Assembly (NCBI GenBank): GCA_951230915.1
Contig: OX579636.1
Span: 42,163,912 to 42,227,911 of the forward strand
DNA: 64,000 nucleotides
From: Antitrichia curtipendula
Lineage: Eukaryota; Streptophyta; Bryopsida; Hypnales; Leucodontaceae
Direction of reading: 5' to 3'
The number at the start of each line of letters is the position of its first letter. The stretch's first letter is position 1. The position numbers and the translations under genes are program-made. Shown here piece by piece: positions 13,381-25,300 of this stretch. Below the pieces are notes generated by a model. The model was not told where the DNA came from, did no database searches, and saw nothing but the letters and a program-made list of their open reading frames with translations.

Positions 13381-13689
13381 AGCAATCATCTCCTCTCTAA
13401 CTTAGGTGTTGAATTTCATTCTTGTCCTTCCGTGCACGATTGGGTTTGTGGGGTGTGCCCTTCTTGTGTGAGTTTGAATTTGATACGAGGTTTTGCTTTA
13501 GGGGTTTAGTTGAAATCTGAGGTCATGCGGGGTCCAGAAAATGGGTCGTCGAGCGGGAGTTTTGATCCCGATTGACGGATTTGTGGCTACTCTGCAATTG
13601 CTCTGCTGTGGAAATAAAGCCCTAATCTTGGTGTACTTAGTAATTTCGAACCCTTGGTATTATTATTGTGTGTAGAGAACGAAATCCTT

Positions 13690-13695
13690 CACGTG
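13690..13695 (+). promoter_or_regulatory. G-box CACGTG, copy 2
   Basis: Second CACGTG, 315 bases after the first and in the same local context, about 350 bases before the SDR start codon. Confidence 0.4.
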
Positions 13696-14047
13696 AGCAA
13701 TTATCTCCTCTCTGGATGCTGAATTTTGTTTCATTCTGGGTGTTTCATTCTGTTTTTTTCTCCTTCTGGGATTGTCTGTTTTGCATGATGACGATTCTTT
13801 GAATTCGTCTCCGAGGGAATACAGTTTGCTTTTTGTAAGCGGGTTCCAGTTGAAATCTGGTGTAATGTGGTATCCACAAAAATTGATTCTCGCACGGGAG
13901 CTCAGCTTATGATTGACGCTGTGAGGCTACCCTGCTATTGCAGTGCTTTGGAAGTGGATCTCTAATCTTGGGTGTAGTTGGAAATTTCTAACCCCTGGTT
14001 TTATTATTGTGTGTAGAGAACCGACTAACGTTATCAGAGCTGCCAAT

Positions 14048-15966
14048 ATGAGTCATAAACTCAAAGTGCTCGTCGTGGGTTGTAGCAGCGGAGTAGGTAT
14101 TGAGGTAAACCTCTGCACTACTACTCTTGTGCAGGAGGAATAATAATTACAAAAGTAGACTGCAATGGCGGCATGCCAAAACAGTCTGGACTTCTGTGTG
14201 CAATTACATAGATTTAGGGCTTGGCGGGTATTCAGTTGTGGTTTACATAAGATGTGGCTTATTATGTACAGTTACTTTCCCATTGATATAGGTAAACCTA
14301 ATGCCTAATGGATTAGTGCTCGGGAGAGAACTCTACCTGCCTTTGTGTGACGTTTGCGAGTCCTGTTTTGTACATGTCAGTCCTGACGGAACGAGGACAT
14401 GTTGCAGGTTGTGAAAACTCTACTGACATCAGGGGATAAATTTCAAGTTTATGGTTTAGTGCGAAATAAGGAAAGGGCTGTTAAAGCTATTGGTAAGCTT
14501 TTTATTTTATTCATGATGATTGGGTTATCAGTTCTACAATTTCAAATTTGAGTACTTCCTGCATTTTTGTTCCTAAGCTATTGGTAAGCTAATTAGTTAT
14601 TGGGTAATCCCCCATTAGCTTACCAATAACTAGTTAGGAACTGATTCAAATTTAAAGTTATGTAATTGATATCCCAATTGGTGGTTATGGCTTATCCGTG
14701 ACACGTGACTTCTGTTCTGAAGCAGCCTATGGGTCATCGAGAGTAACCTTCTTTCAAGGAGATGTCACGAAGCCCGAGACTCTAGTTCCGGCTTGCCAGG
14801 AAGTGGATGCAATTGTGTGTACCATAGGAGCAAGAGCAGGATGGCGTCTCCCTTGTTGGAACAATGACAGTCCAAAATATGTGGATTTCCTAGGCGTGAA
14901 GAACTTGGCGGAAGCAGCTGCTTCTGTTGGGGTACATTCCTTTGGAATCTCTGGCGGTTACTGAATGCATGGTTGTGGCTTTTCTGTCATCACTTGTTTA
15001 TTCTTTGAGGTGGGACGGCATATGTTGTGTTGTTAATGGACGTGTTTTGGACTTCTTTGAATCTCTCTAATTTGCCTTTGTCATATAGGTCCAAAAATTC
15101 GTGCTCGTGTCTTCTGTGGCCGTGACGAGGACCTGTGATATGGTTTCTTGCATACTGAACTCATTCTACGGGCGTGTGCTTCGATGGAAGTTCAAGGTAA
15201 TGTTTCAGTAGACTGTCATCTAGGTTCATATCTTACGGAGGTAATGGGCATGTATCATGCATGTTAATCTTAGTGGACGTGGTTGCGTCTTTCATGTTAG
15301 CTCATCGCTAGTGGTTTTCTAGTGTTGTGCATCTCTAACGCTCATTATGTACCCGTCTCAACGTCTTATTACAGGGAGAAGAAGCAGTAAGGAGAGCGTA
15401 CAGGCACGAAGATTTAGCGTACTATATTATCAGACCTGGAAGACTTGTTAATAACCTCGGTGGCATTCTTGGCCTTACAGTTGAACAAGGTAATTGAATT
15501 TTATCTTAGGCAAATGGTATCTTGGGAACATTCATTCGTATCTGTGCATGTGCTTTGAGCTCTTAGTTGTACGCTCTTCCGTTATTTAGTTTGCTACGCA
15601 GTTGCTTCCATGTGTTTCACGATGGGGCTTGCATGCGACTTCCTCTGTGTAGATGTCGAGTTGCTCTTTATTCATCTCAGGCCGTCGTGTCACGAAACTG
15701 TGCCCGTTCTCTCTTGCAAGGTAGTCATTAACTGTTACATTCAATGGTGTCCAGGTGATCAAGGGAAAGGGTCTATCAATCGGATTGACGTCGCAGCTAT
15801 CGCGGTGTCCTGTGTTGAGGGTCACTGCACACCAGATGTCACCTTCGAAGTTTTCAATAGCAGAAATAAGTATGCACCTTTGGAGGATTTAAACAAGCTG
15901 TACACCCTAGATTCAGATGAGCCTGTGTTGGAAGATTCAGAGATTACTGGCAGACTTTTACCCTGA
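14048..15966 (+). CDS. Atypical short-chain dehydrogenase / NmrA-like NAD(P)-binding protein
   Basis: Small Rossmann-fold protein of the NAD(P)H-binding (NmrA/atypical SDR) class. Six exons (14048-14104, 14408-14492, 14726-14931, 15089-15196, 15375-15489, 15755-15966) join in phase to 260 residues. The N-terminus has a beta strand followed by a glycine-rich dinucleotide turn, VLVVGCSSGVG (residues 7-17). The middle has DAIVCTIGARAG and FVLVSSVAV. Residues about 169-176 are YIIRPGRL, the RPG.L block typical of this class, and INRIDVAAIAV follows. No transit peptide is evident. An upstream leader exon probably ends in the duplicated 5' region, since a 3' splice site (TGTGTGTAG) sits just before AGAAC at about 14018. 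The lack of a classic YxxxK active site is usual for atypical SDRs. Substrate is unknown; the family is clear but the orthologue is not. Confidence 0.88.
14571..14639 (+). repeat. Intron hairpin carrying a duplicated 5' splice site
   Basis: The arms 14571-14593 and 14614-14639 are reverse complements apart from a short bulge (shared block ATTGGTAAGCTAAT). They are separated by a 20-base loop in intron 2 of the SDR gene. The left arm contains AAGCTATTGGTAAGCT (14575-14590), an exact 16-base copy of the real exon 2/intron 2 border at 14484-14499. Confidence 0.8.
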
Positions 15967-18750
15967 CTATTGCTTTTGGTTGAGCATTCATTTTTTTTTC
16001 TTCATAAATATTAGACTTCAAATCAGGAAATGGCTAAAAGTTGAGGAGACATCCTTAAAGTGAAAATGTACAGGTCTGATTATTTCAAGCAATCTGTAGT
16101 TCTTAGTTGTATTGTCTTAGTTTTAAATAACTCAACTCTTGTTTATAGGCAATTGTTTGACAATTCCAGCGTTCCAGCTGCATCTCTTGATGCTGGTCGT
16201 ATTACATCAGTAGATGTTTTGGTGGGGATACTGGAATTGCAATTTATGTGCGGTGCATCTGTAAACCATTGCGGAGTAAAGCGCAACAATTTTAGGTCTA
16301 GTTAACTTGGTGTTATGCCATTTGTACCAAGTTTGAAGAATACAGTTCTCCTTGAAGTTTTCCTTTGTAGTACTGACATGATCATAGCAATATCGACTAG
16401 TGCTGTTGTGAACTAAGCAATCTCTCTGCATTTTTGTTATATACGCTTTACTTGTGCGCAATGATACACTTTGCTTCCACTTATTGATATGCTACTCTGC
16501 TTACATTGTACGTTATGATAGGATACTCTGCATTATTGTGAAAAAAGCCTGCGTATTCACAGTATCTGGGAGATCATTTACTGAAATGCTGACCTGTCAA
16601 TGTTGTGGTCTTGTTGCTCATCGGCAGTCAGTAGTAGGGTGGCAGAAATGCAATAGAGGGTAGGACTAATTTCCAAACATGAGTTCTTGATTTCTTATCA
16701 TGAATTTTTCCATTCATTTCATGACACATCTACTTGGTTTGGAGTACTTGGTTTGGAGTGTGAAAGTGAGCAAGAAGTAGTCTCTTAAATGAGCGGTTTT
16801 AGAATAGTCTACACATTGAACATTTGAACATGGGTTTAGACCAACTTTTGCCTTCTAAAATTCATAGTAATTTCAGTTCAAATGATAAAATTATCGAATT
16901 TTGGCAATTCCCCTCATTTCTATCTTTACACCTGTGGAAATATTTCCTTTGCCTAACTATATTCCACATCATGTCCACAATTGCTTATTTGGTTAGTTAT
17001 TGGTGGTCAATCCTTAATCCCTAAATGCAATACCCTAGGGGATCAAAAGTGTCCTCACATAGTTTAAGTCCAATTCAAAGTGTTGTAACTTTGCATCTAA
17101 TGTCTAATTTCGATAAAAACTTATTGGAAAATTTGCGTTGTCTTTCCTAATTTGTGCGGTACAATTTTCAGATCAATCCAAGATGTACTGATTTTTTGTA
17201 AGCCAATTGAAGTCCAAAGGTTCAAATTGACTTCACCAAAATGCATTTGATGGCTACAACTTTGGGGGCTTGTATCTCCTTCATCCAATGTTTGTTTTCA
17301 ATAAAATTTATTGGGTTATATTCCTCTTAAAGTCTAGTTATTGTGGTAAAATATTCATGTCAATCTTAGTTGTTTTGAATGTTTGATGTTTGGGAGCAAT
17401 TCAAAGTTCAAAATTACAACATCTTTGGATTATAGTGAACTTTGGCTACTTGTTTCTTCATATAATATTCTTTTTCAATAAAAAAAAATTGAAAAATTTG
17501 CACACACTAGTTTAGTTTGTGTGATTAAAATTTCATATGAATTCAAGAAGTTATGAGTGACTGAAAAGCATTTTAGTAGAAGGAGGTTCAACCTCAAATG
17601 TATTTTTTGGGGTATTTTTTGACATTTCAAAGTCAATTTGCAGACATAGTGAGTCAATTGAATGATATTTTCTTTCACCAATGTGTTTGTATTCTGGTTT
17701 TAAATCACTTAATAGTTTAAAGTTTTTTCATTTGAGTAGGTTTAGAAATCAAATTTCACCTCCACATGTGTTGCTAGGATAATTTTAGTATCCTTTTTCA
17801 ATACTAAAACATTGCAATCTTGCAATCTATATAGCCAAATGATTCCAAAGTTTGATTCATGTCATCTACAACATGTACACTACAAGATTGTATAGTTGAG
17901 ATTTCTATTCCTTAGTGATATTTAGATCTATAAAACTTCAAAAACAATGATATTTTTGAACCCCAAAAGGCCTTAGACTTTTAGGGTTAAGGTAATGTAG
18001 GCTAGAAATATCATTCAAACATAGAACAAATGGTTGAAACTTGGAAGATTCAATTTTGTCCTTTTTTTGGGTTCCACCTAGTTGGTTACACTAATTTACA
18101 TCTAACATATACAATATTCAAGAACAAGAATAGAAGTAGTAGAATTGAAGTAGTGAGGTTTTTCCATGTCAAAAGGACTACTTTTTACTTGACCTTATGT
18201 GTTATTTTTGTCTCCCTACCTCCTATAGCCATGACCTCACTGAGTTGTATAAAAAATTCTAGAAGAATGGAGATGTGGTGCTCTCTTGTTGTCCATCCAT
18301 GGCTTGTGGAGCTCTTAATCTTTGAAAATTGAGAATGCCCATCCTTCTCCTCTAGAGGTGAAGAATGGGTGTGAAGAAAATTTCTTGAAGAATTTTTCAT
18401 CTCTGCCATGTGCCACTTTCACTCCTACTTGCGGCATCTTTGAAATTCCATTCTGTCTAGTATGGCGTCAGGAATTCCAACTTTTCTAATTGGGTACTTG
18501 AAACGTGATGCTTTATCCCATTTAGCTTTGCAAGTAAACCTATTCTCTAGTTTCCATTCTCCATATTCCACACACCAAAAAGGAGTGTCACACCTTCATG
18601 TAGAACAGCTCCCCATTGGCTCCTGTTTTCTTTCACCAACTTCTCATTTTTCATAGAAATTTCATTTGTGGAGAAGGCGTGACTGCCCGTAATGTTTCAA
18701 CTGAAATCAACTTTAATAGAGTTATTTGTAAGGAAGCTTCCGTCAAGGCA
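15967..18750. other. AT-rich spacer, no gene seen
   Basis: The first few hundred bases are the SDR 3' flank. From about 16.9 kb the DNA is AT-rich with only short random frames. Blocks such as ATCTTGCAATCTAT (about 17.8 kb) recur near 45.65 kb, so part of this stretch is probably old repeat DNA. Confidence 0.5.
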
Positions 18751-18840
18751 TTCACAGTCACTCACAGTCATTCACAGTCATTTACAGTCACTCACAGTCA
18801 TTTACAGTCACTCACAGTCACTCACAGTCACTCGCAGTCA
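18751..18840 (+). repeat. 10-bp minisatellite, nine units
   Basis: Nine back-to-back decamers of form YTYRCAGTCA run from 18751 to 18840, most commonly CTCACAGTCA, TTCACAGTCA or TTTACAGTCA. The array ends about 500 bases before the phosphorylase start codon. On the other strand every unit contains TGAC, the core of plant W-boxes. Regulation by it is only a guess. Confidence 0.9.
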
Positions 18841-19366
18841 TTGATTGAACCAATGGCTTTCCTTGTCTCAGTCTCTCAGATCTGCATTATGATAGGCCGC
18901 CCGTTGTTGCGTCCGTCTCTCTCTCCGTCTCTCAGGCAGACACCCCCTCTCCACCCAACCAAACTGACCAATGTAAAACCTTGGACCAATGGCGACACAG
19001 ATTTGCCGGACTGTAAGGCGATTGGAAGAATAATTTCGCGGAGGGCAGAAAAAGTAGGAAAAAGAAATACGGTATCGAAGTTTGAGCGAGGAGCCGAGGA
19101 CCCCAGTCCAAAAGCCTGCACGTTTCTTTCACAAATGTCTTTTCCTTCACACACTCTCGCCAGTTCAATCACACATGCTTCGCACTTCCTGCAAGTGGAT
19201 CATCCTCATCTAGCAGTCTAGCTGCTACCTTAGGCTGGGGGCTGTAATTAGAAGACAACCTCACTGTCAAGCCCCACCCTGCGGAAGGCGAGATTGTACA
19301 GAAGAGATTCCAGTTTCCTGCAATCCTGCGAGCTCAGGGTGTTTGTTGAGTTGCGTGAGGGTGGCC

Positions 19367-22300
19367 ATGGGGACTGTAGCACCAGCTGGGGGAGTGGGCG
19401 GACTTGTCATTGCAGTAGCAAGCTCTCCATCCTTGCGGAGAGAGAGCAGTCTGGGATCCAGTTGCAGTTGGAAAATGTCGTCTGTTGTGACGGGCGCCAG
19501 GATGATGAGCGTGGACGGGACTGCCAGTGAATTGCAGCGCCCGAGCGGCCTCATTCGAGCTGTGGCTAGTGAGCCCCGCGCCGTGAAAAAAGCCGCGCTG
19601 GGGTCCGAGCAAGGTGATATATCGATTCGCGTCTTTTAATTTCAGATATTCGCACTCATCGTGTACATCTGAAAATCTTCACAGCTTCTTTCTCAAGTTT
19701 GATTCAAGTTTGCGTTTCCAGGATAAGTCCGGGTAATGTGGATAAGACCGTCACCGCATTTCGGGTGTGGCACGGACGCTAGTTGGCCCGTTTGTGGTGT
19801 CTTTTCAATTGTGTTGTAGTGTAGTTCGTTTGCTTTTGCGTTTCAATGTAGTTTGAAACGTGTCCGTGGAGAATTTATGTGGGGCTTTCCTTTGCTCTGT
19901 ACCTGGTTTTTGGTTGCTGTGCTTTGTTGTTGCAATGTGGACGGTGTTTCGTACGGGGTAACAAAACAATGTACGAGATTCAATGTACAGCAAGTCGTAT
20001 TCTAGTGAAATGCAAGGTAGTGTGGCGAAGTCGTCTCACGGGCTTCCGTGCGCGGGGAACATTGCGTGTTTGTAGAGCTTGTTCCCTGCGAGTGCCAAAC
20101 AATTAGATTGAACTGTGATTGTGTTTATGTGGGCACTCCATCGCCGTTTTCGTGGCGACCACTGATGTTTGGTGTTTGTGTGAGATGGCAGATGTGCAGC
20201 CCCAGGCTAACCCTTTGTCGACCGACCCCAACGGAATTGCCTCCAACATCAAGTACCATGCGGATTTCACACCTTCGTTCTCGCCCTACAAGTTCGAGTT
20301 GAAGCAAGCGTATGTCGCCACAGCGGAGAGCTTGCGAGACTCGTTAGTCGAGAGATGGAACCAGACGTTCAAGCACTTCTCCAAGGAGAATGCCAAGACT
20401 ATCCATTACCTGTCCATGGAGTTTTTACAGGTGGTTAATTAACCTGTTGTAATCAAACTTTGAAATTGAAGTTAATTGTCCTCCTAGGGTTCCTTTTTTA
20501 CTTTATCTTGACATTTTCGTGAGTTTTTTGCAAAATTGATTTTCAGGGTATGGTTGTTTTAGAGAATCCCTGCCTGCCTTATTTCCAAAAGTTTGGATAT
20601 TTCATAATTTTGATTTTGATTTGTTGGTTTATTACAGGGGAGAGCTTTGCTGAACGCTGTTGGCAATCTGGAGCTGAAGGATGAATACTCTGAAGCTCTT
20701 CACAAACTTGGACATGACCTCGAGGCTGTTGCTGAGCAGGTGCGAAACTTTTCTAGTTTACAGCATTCTTTGTTTGATTTTCCTCTTTTGTAGTGATGAT
20801 CATGTTGCATCCAATCGAGTTTGTCTTACTTATGGCCATTTTAGATTCCACTGGACTAAGCGATAACAATCAATTTTATTGGTTTTATCTTGTTAAATTG
20901 TTCTCTGTTGACTTGACAAGCATCTAAGTAATTAGGTGGTGCTTACGAGGCTTCAATGTGGCATGCTAAAAATCAATTTGGGGTAGCAAGCTTCAAGCTA
21001 CCTCTTTCAGGTGGCTAGGACATTTGTTACTTCAATTGTACAACATAAATGCAACACATTAGTTAAACATCCAGAGTCTTCTCCAGAATTGACAATTTGG
21101 GAAAAATCATTATAAAGTACTATTTAGAAGAATATTTTGGAATTGATATACAAATGAAAGTTGTAGATTTTGAATTTTAGATTTCATCCGTATAGTTGGA
21201 ATCACCAATGCTATTATCAATATTTTTTATTAATTTTGCAAGGGAAATTTTTAAGTTCCTTCAAAATTTGATTACAAGCAAAATATTACCATTTTTGGAG
21301 TAAAACTTGTTGGAATGGATTTCAAAGGAGGTTCTCTTGGCATGGTGATTTTTTGGATATCCAGAGTTTTGAATTAGAGTCAATGCAATTTGGGCTTGGT
21401 CAACCACTTGACATACTTCCACATTTGTAATTTTAGAAAAATATATGTATTCTAGTCACACCAAATCCAACCGACAGATAGAACAAGAATTTCATAAAAT
21501 ATCTCCACAAATTAAGATGACTTTCATACAAGCAGCAACAAGAAAAAAACAAAAAAACAGGAATATGAATTTGTTCATCGTCCAGAAATTGGGCGTCAGA
21601 GCACTTAAGGGTTAAGCTTGTTATCTCACCCCTAGTTGCGCATGATAAGATACTGTGAATATTTTTGAGAACTTGTGAATATTTTTGAGAACTTGGTTTT
21701 AAGTTGAGATTAGTAACTTATTGCCTCAATTGCGTTATAAATGCAATGGATTATTTTAGACCTGTTATCTCTCCTCTAGTTTGCACATGATGTTGGCTCA
21801 AATTTGAAGCTTGTTTTTTAAGCTTGCTGCTGCAACCTGTGCAATCTAAAGTGATCCTTACTCTTTGTCGACACAGTTTAACACTTCAAACTGAAGTTAA
21901 ATGACAAAAGTAATATCTTACTATAAGGCCATGGATTCTTCAGAAGAGCCTCTTCACTACTCCATGAAGGAAAAGATGCATCGTTCCCGGGATAATTCTA
22001 ACGTAGACCTAATGTATGCAGGAGCCGGATGCTGCTCTAGGAAATGGAGGTTTGGGAAGGCTAGCATCCTGCTTCCTGGACTCGCTGGCGACTTTGAATT
22101 ACCCCGCTTGGGGTTACGGACTGCGTTACAAGTATGGCTTGTTCCAGCAAACCATCACCAAGGACGGTCAGAAGGAGCAATGTGAGAAGTGGCTGGAGGT
22201 ACAGTAGTTGCATCAACCTTGCTTGTGACTCTTTCATCTACGTTCTCCCTAGATTTGGGAGGATCCGAAAACGAAGACAAGAGTCCCATTTGTGATGGCA

Positions 22301-25300
22301 GAGTCCCCAAAGAAAAGGCAGTCTAGTTCCAAGGTGTTTTGCACGATCGATAATGAGCTTGTTTCTGAGGTTTAACAGGTTGGGATCCATGGGTTTTGCA
22401 GATGGGTTACCCTTGGGAAATTCCCAGGAATGATATCTCCTACCCCATTAAGTTTTTCGGCAAGGTGGTGGACTCGTATGATGGGAAGAAGGAATGGGTG
22501 GGCGGTGAGAATGTGAGAGCCTTCGCTTACGACGTGCCAATTCCTGGCTTTCGTACCAAGAATACCATCAGTTTGCGGTTATGGTCCACCCGAGTGGCCG
22601 CTGAGGACTTCGACCTTTCGGCATTCAATGCTGGCGATTACAGTAAGGCTGCTCAAGCGCATGCCAATGCTGAAAGAGTATGTCTACCGTGACCCTCATT
22701 GCCATGCTTAAGTTCGGGTACCGCTTTGAACAAGTTGTATGTATGTACAGTACATTGGTTAAGAGAACAATCACAAGCTGCTTGGCTTCTTGTACAAATA
22801 ACTCTGAACGGTTCTGTGGTTTTCGCTGCTGCTGCAGATTTGTTATGTTCTCTACCCTGGGGATGCAACAGAAGAAGGGAAGTTGCTGCGGTTGAAGCAG
22901 CAGTACACGCTCTGCTCTGCCTCCATTCAAGATATTATTGTGCGGTTCAAGGAGAGGTCAGGAGGGGAAATCAATTGGGATGCTTTCCCTTCCAAAGTGG
23001 CGATTCAAATGAACGATACGCACCCTACTCTGTGTGTTCCCGAGTTGCTGCGAATCCTCATCGATGAAGAAGGCCTTGCTTGGGATCAAGCTTGGAAGAT
23101 TACTCAAGCGTGAGGCTCTCTTTTGGTATTCAATTACTACTTGCTGTGTTTTTAACATGCTCTTGTTTTCACACTCAAATGCTCCTGGAGGACGGTGTAT
23201 TGATTTTTTCTATGTTCTTGCAGGACTGTTGCGTATACGAACCATACCGTCCTCCCTGAAGCGTTGGAGAAGTGGCCTTTGATCGCTTTCCAGAAGCTGT
23301 TGCCACGCCACGTGCAAATCATTGAGACGATTGATGACCAGGTGCTAACCTGAACCTTGTTGAGGACTCGTGGTTTGAAAGTGATTCATGGTGTTGTGAC
23401 AAAACCTAGTTTAGATGGGGTCAATCTTTTAATCACCAAAAAGCAGTGAAAAGCATTGGCTGTTGGTCAAAAAATTAATGAAATTGGACTAAAGAAAGCC
23501 CGCATTTGACTTTCTGAAACGGGTTCAAAAAAACATGAGCCCCAATTTGGGCTTCTTTGCTTCATCTGGGGAACCAAATTGTCAAGAATGTCGAAGAGTG
23601 AAACTTGACTAATCAACTCAACATTATGATGAGAAACATGCCTTAAATGTCTATCTAGTGAGTAATTCTGACTAAAGTGTTGGTGTTATTGCAGTTCATG
23701 ACGTTTCTTGCCAGCAAAGTTGACAAGTCAGAGCTGGAGGCGAAGATTGCAAGCATGAGAGTTCTTGAGAACATTGACCTTCCTGCCTCAATAAACTCTC
23801 TTATTCCACCGAAGCCAGTGAAAGAGAAAGTGAAGAAGACAACGAAAAAACCATCTACAAATGGTGATGCCGCAACTGCCCAAGCGATCGTGGACAAAGA
23901 AGTAGTAGAGGAAGAAGAAGAAGAAGAGGAAGCTGTCCCTGAGAAACCTGCTGCCACAGTACGAATGGCCAACTTGTGTGTGATTGCCGGGCATAAAGTA
24001 AACGGAGTGGCAGCTATTCACAGCAAAATTGTGATAGATGAAGTGTTTAACGATTTTTACAAGGTATGTGTGATCCTTTCATTAGGAGTTTTTTTTTATC
24101 AGAGAGTCATGTCCTACAACTTGACCAGCACTAGTGGAAAAAAAAAACATCCTCAAGAGTGGGTATCCTAAGAAATCTAGCCACGTTACATTTGGCATAA
24201 TTTATGTGAGAAATCGTCTTAAATGATGTTACAATTGGTAGGTACTAGTAATATAATGCAGCTAGATTCTCTAGAACATTTGGAGGGAGACGATGAACTT
24301 CTTCATCGGCGTATGTGTAGAGGAATATCGTGTGTTCAGTATTTCTGGGTGGTTTGGGTCTGCAGCTCTGGCCTGAAAAGTTCCAGAACAAGACCAACGG
24401 CGTGACCCCAAGAAGGTGGCTGTCATTCTGCAACCCTGAACTCAGTGCAGTCATTACGAAGTGGCTTGGCTCCGAGGAGTGGGTTCTGGACACCAAGCAA
24501 TTAGCCGGCCTCCGCAGCGTATGCAATTGTCCTTCACTCCCAAAGCATCAGACTCCTTTCCTTTCTCCTGTCTGGCTTGACCTTCGTCATAAACCTCTGA
24601 AGGACCAAAGCCGATTCATAGTTTTCAAAATGCGCATGCCCAATTTGTGAAAAGTATTTTCAGAGCACCCATTTGATCTGAGATTTTTCATTTGGTGTGA
24701 CAGTTCGCAGATAACAAAGAGCTGCAACAGGAGTGGACGGAAGCCAAGGTAGCCAGAAAGCAAAAACTGGCGGCGTACATCCTTGCCAAGACTGGATACA
24801 CAATCAACCCCAACGCACTCTTTGATATCCAGGTGGGTACCGCCAGTTCCACATTGAAGGTCTATGCACTTGATATAATTTTTGCGCGAATAGAGTTATC
24901 CTTAAAATTCAACACTGTTTTAGACGTGCGATTCAGCTACCAAAAAATAGACCTGCCAACACCTATGAATCATGATATTGTTCATTCAATTCACTCTTGC
25001 GTTTCCACTGTAACAAGTTCAGCACGCCCACCTAAAATTCGAATTTGTGACATGCAATCCTATATAATCGAATAAATGAATATTCTCTATTAATTTAATG
25101 TTGCACATCATCTCCTGCTGAACAGGTGAAGCGTATTCATGAATACAAGAGGCAACTGCTGAACATCATGGGGGTCATCTACCGATACAAGAAGATGAAA
25201 GAGATGACAGACAAGGAGATGACAGACAAGTATGTGCCGCGTGTAGTCATGTTCGGCGGGAAAGCGTTTGCCACCTACTGGCAAGCCAAACGAATTGTGA

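Larger units (their letters stand above)
13371..14032 (+). repeat. Tandem duplication in the SDR gene leader, each copy with a G-box
   Basis: Two diverged units of about 315-345 bases (13371-13685 and 13686-14032) share the same series of blocks. Both have TTCACGTGAGCAAT.ATCTCC near the start, GTTGAAATCTG in the middle, and TATTATTGTGTGTAGAGAAC at the end. Each copy therefore carries the same CACGTG box and the same potential 3' splice site just before AGAAC. The second copy lies immediately upstream of the SDR start codon. Confidence 0.75.

Noticed and set aside
18751..18840. CRISPR-like array
   Set aside because: Units are 10 bases, directly adjacent and without spacers, in a plant nuclear context; it is a minisatellite.
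18616..19221. Plus-strand open frame of 201 codons
   Set aside because: Its middle is a translation of the 10-bp minisatellite (THSHSQS-type repeats), and the rest lacks motifs and overlaps opposite-strand frames of similar length.
22958..23158. Minus-strand frames over phosphorylase exons
   Set aside because: They are shadows of conserved coding sequence on the plus strand.
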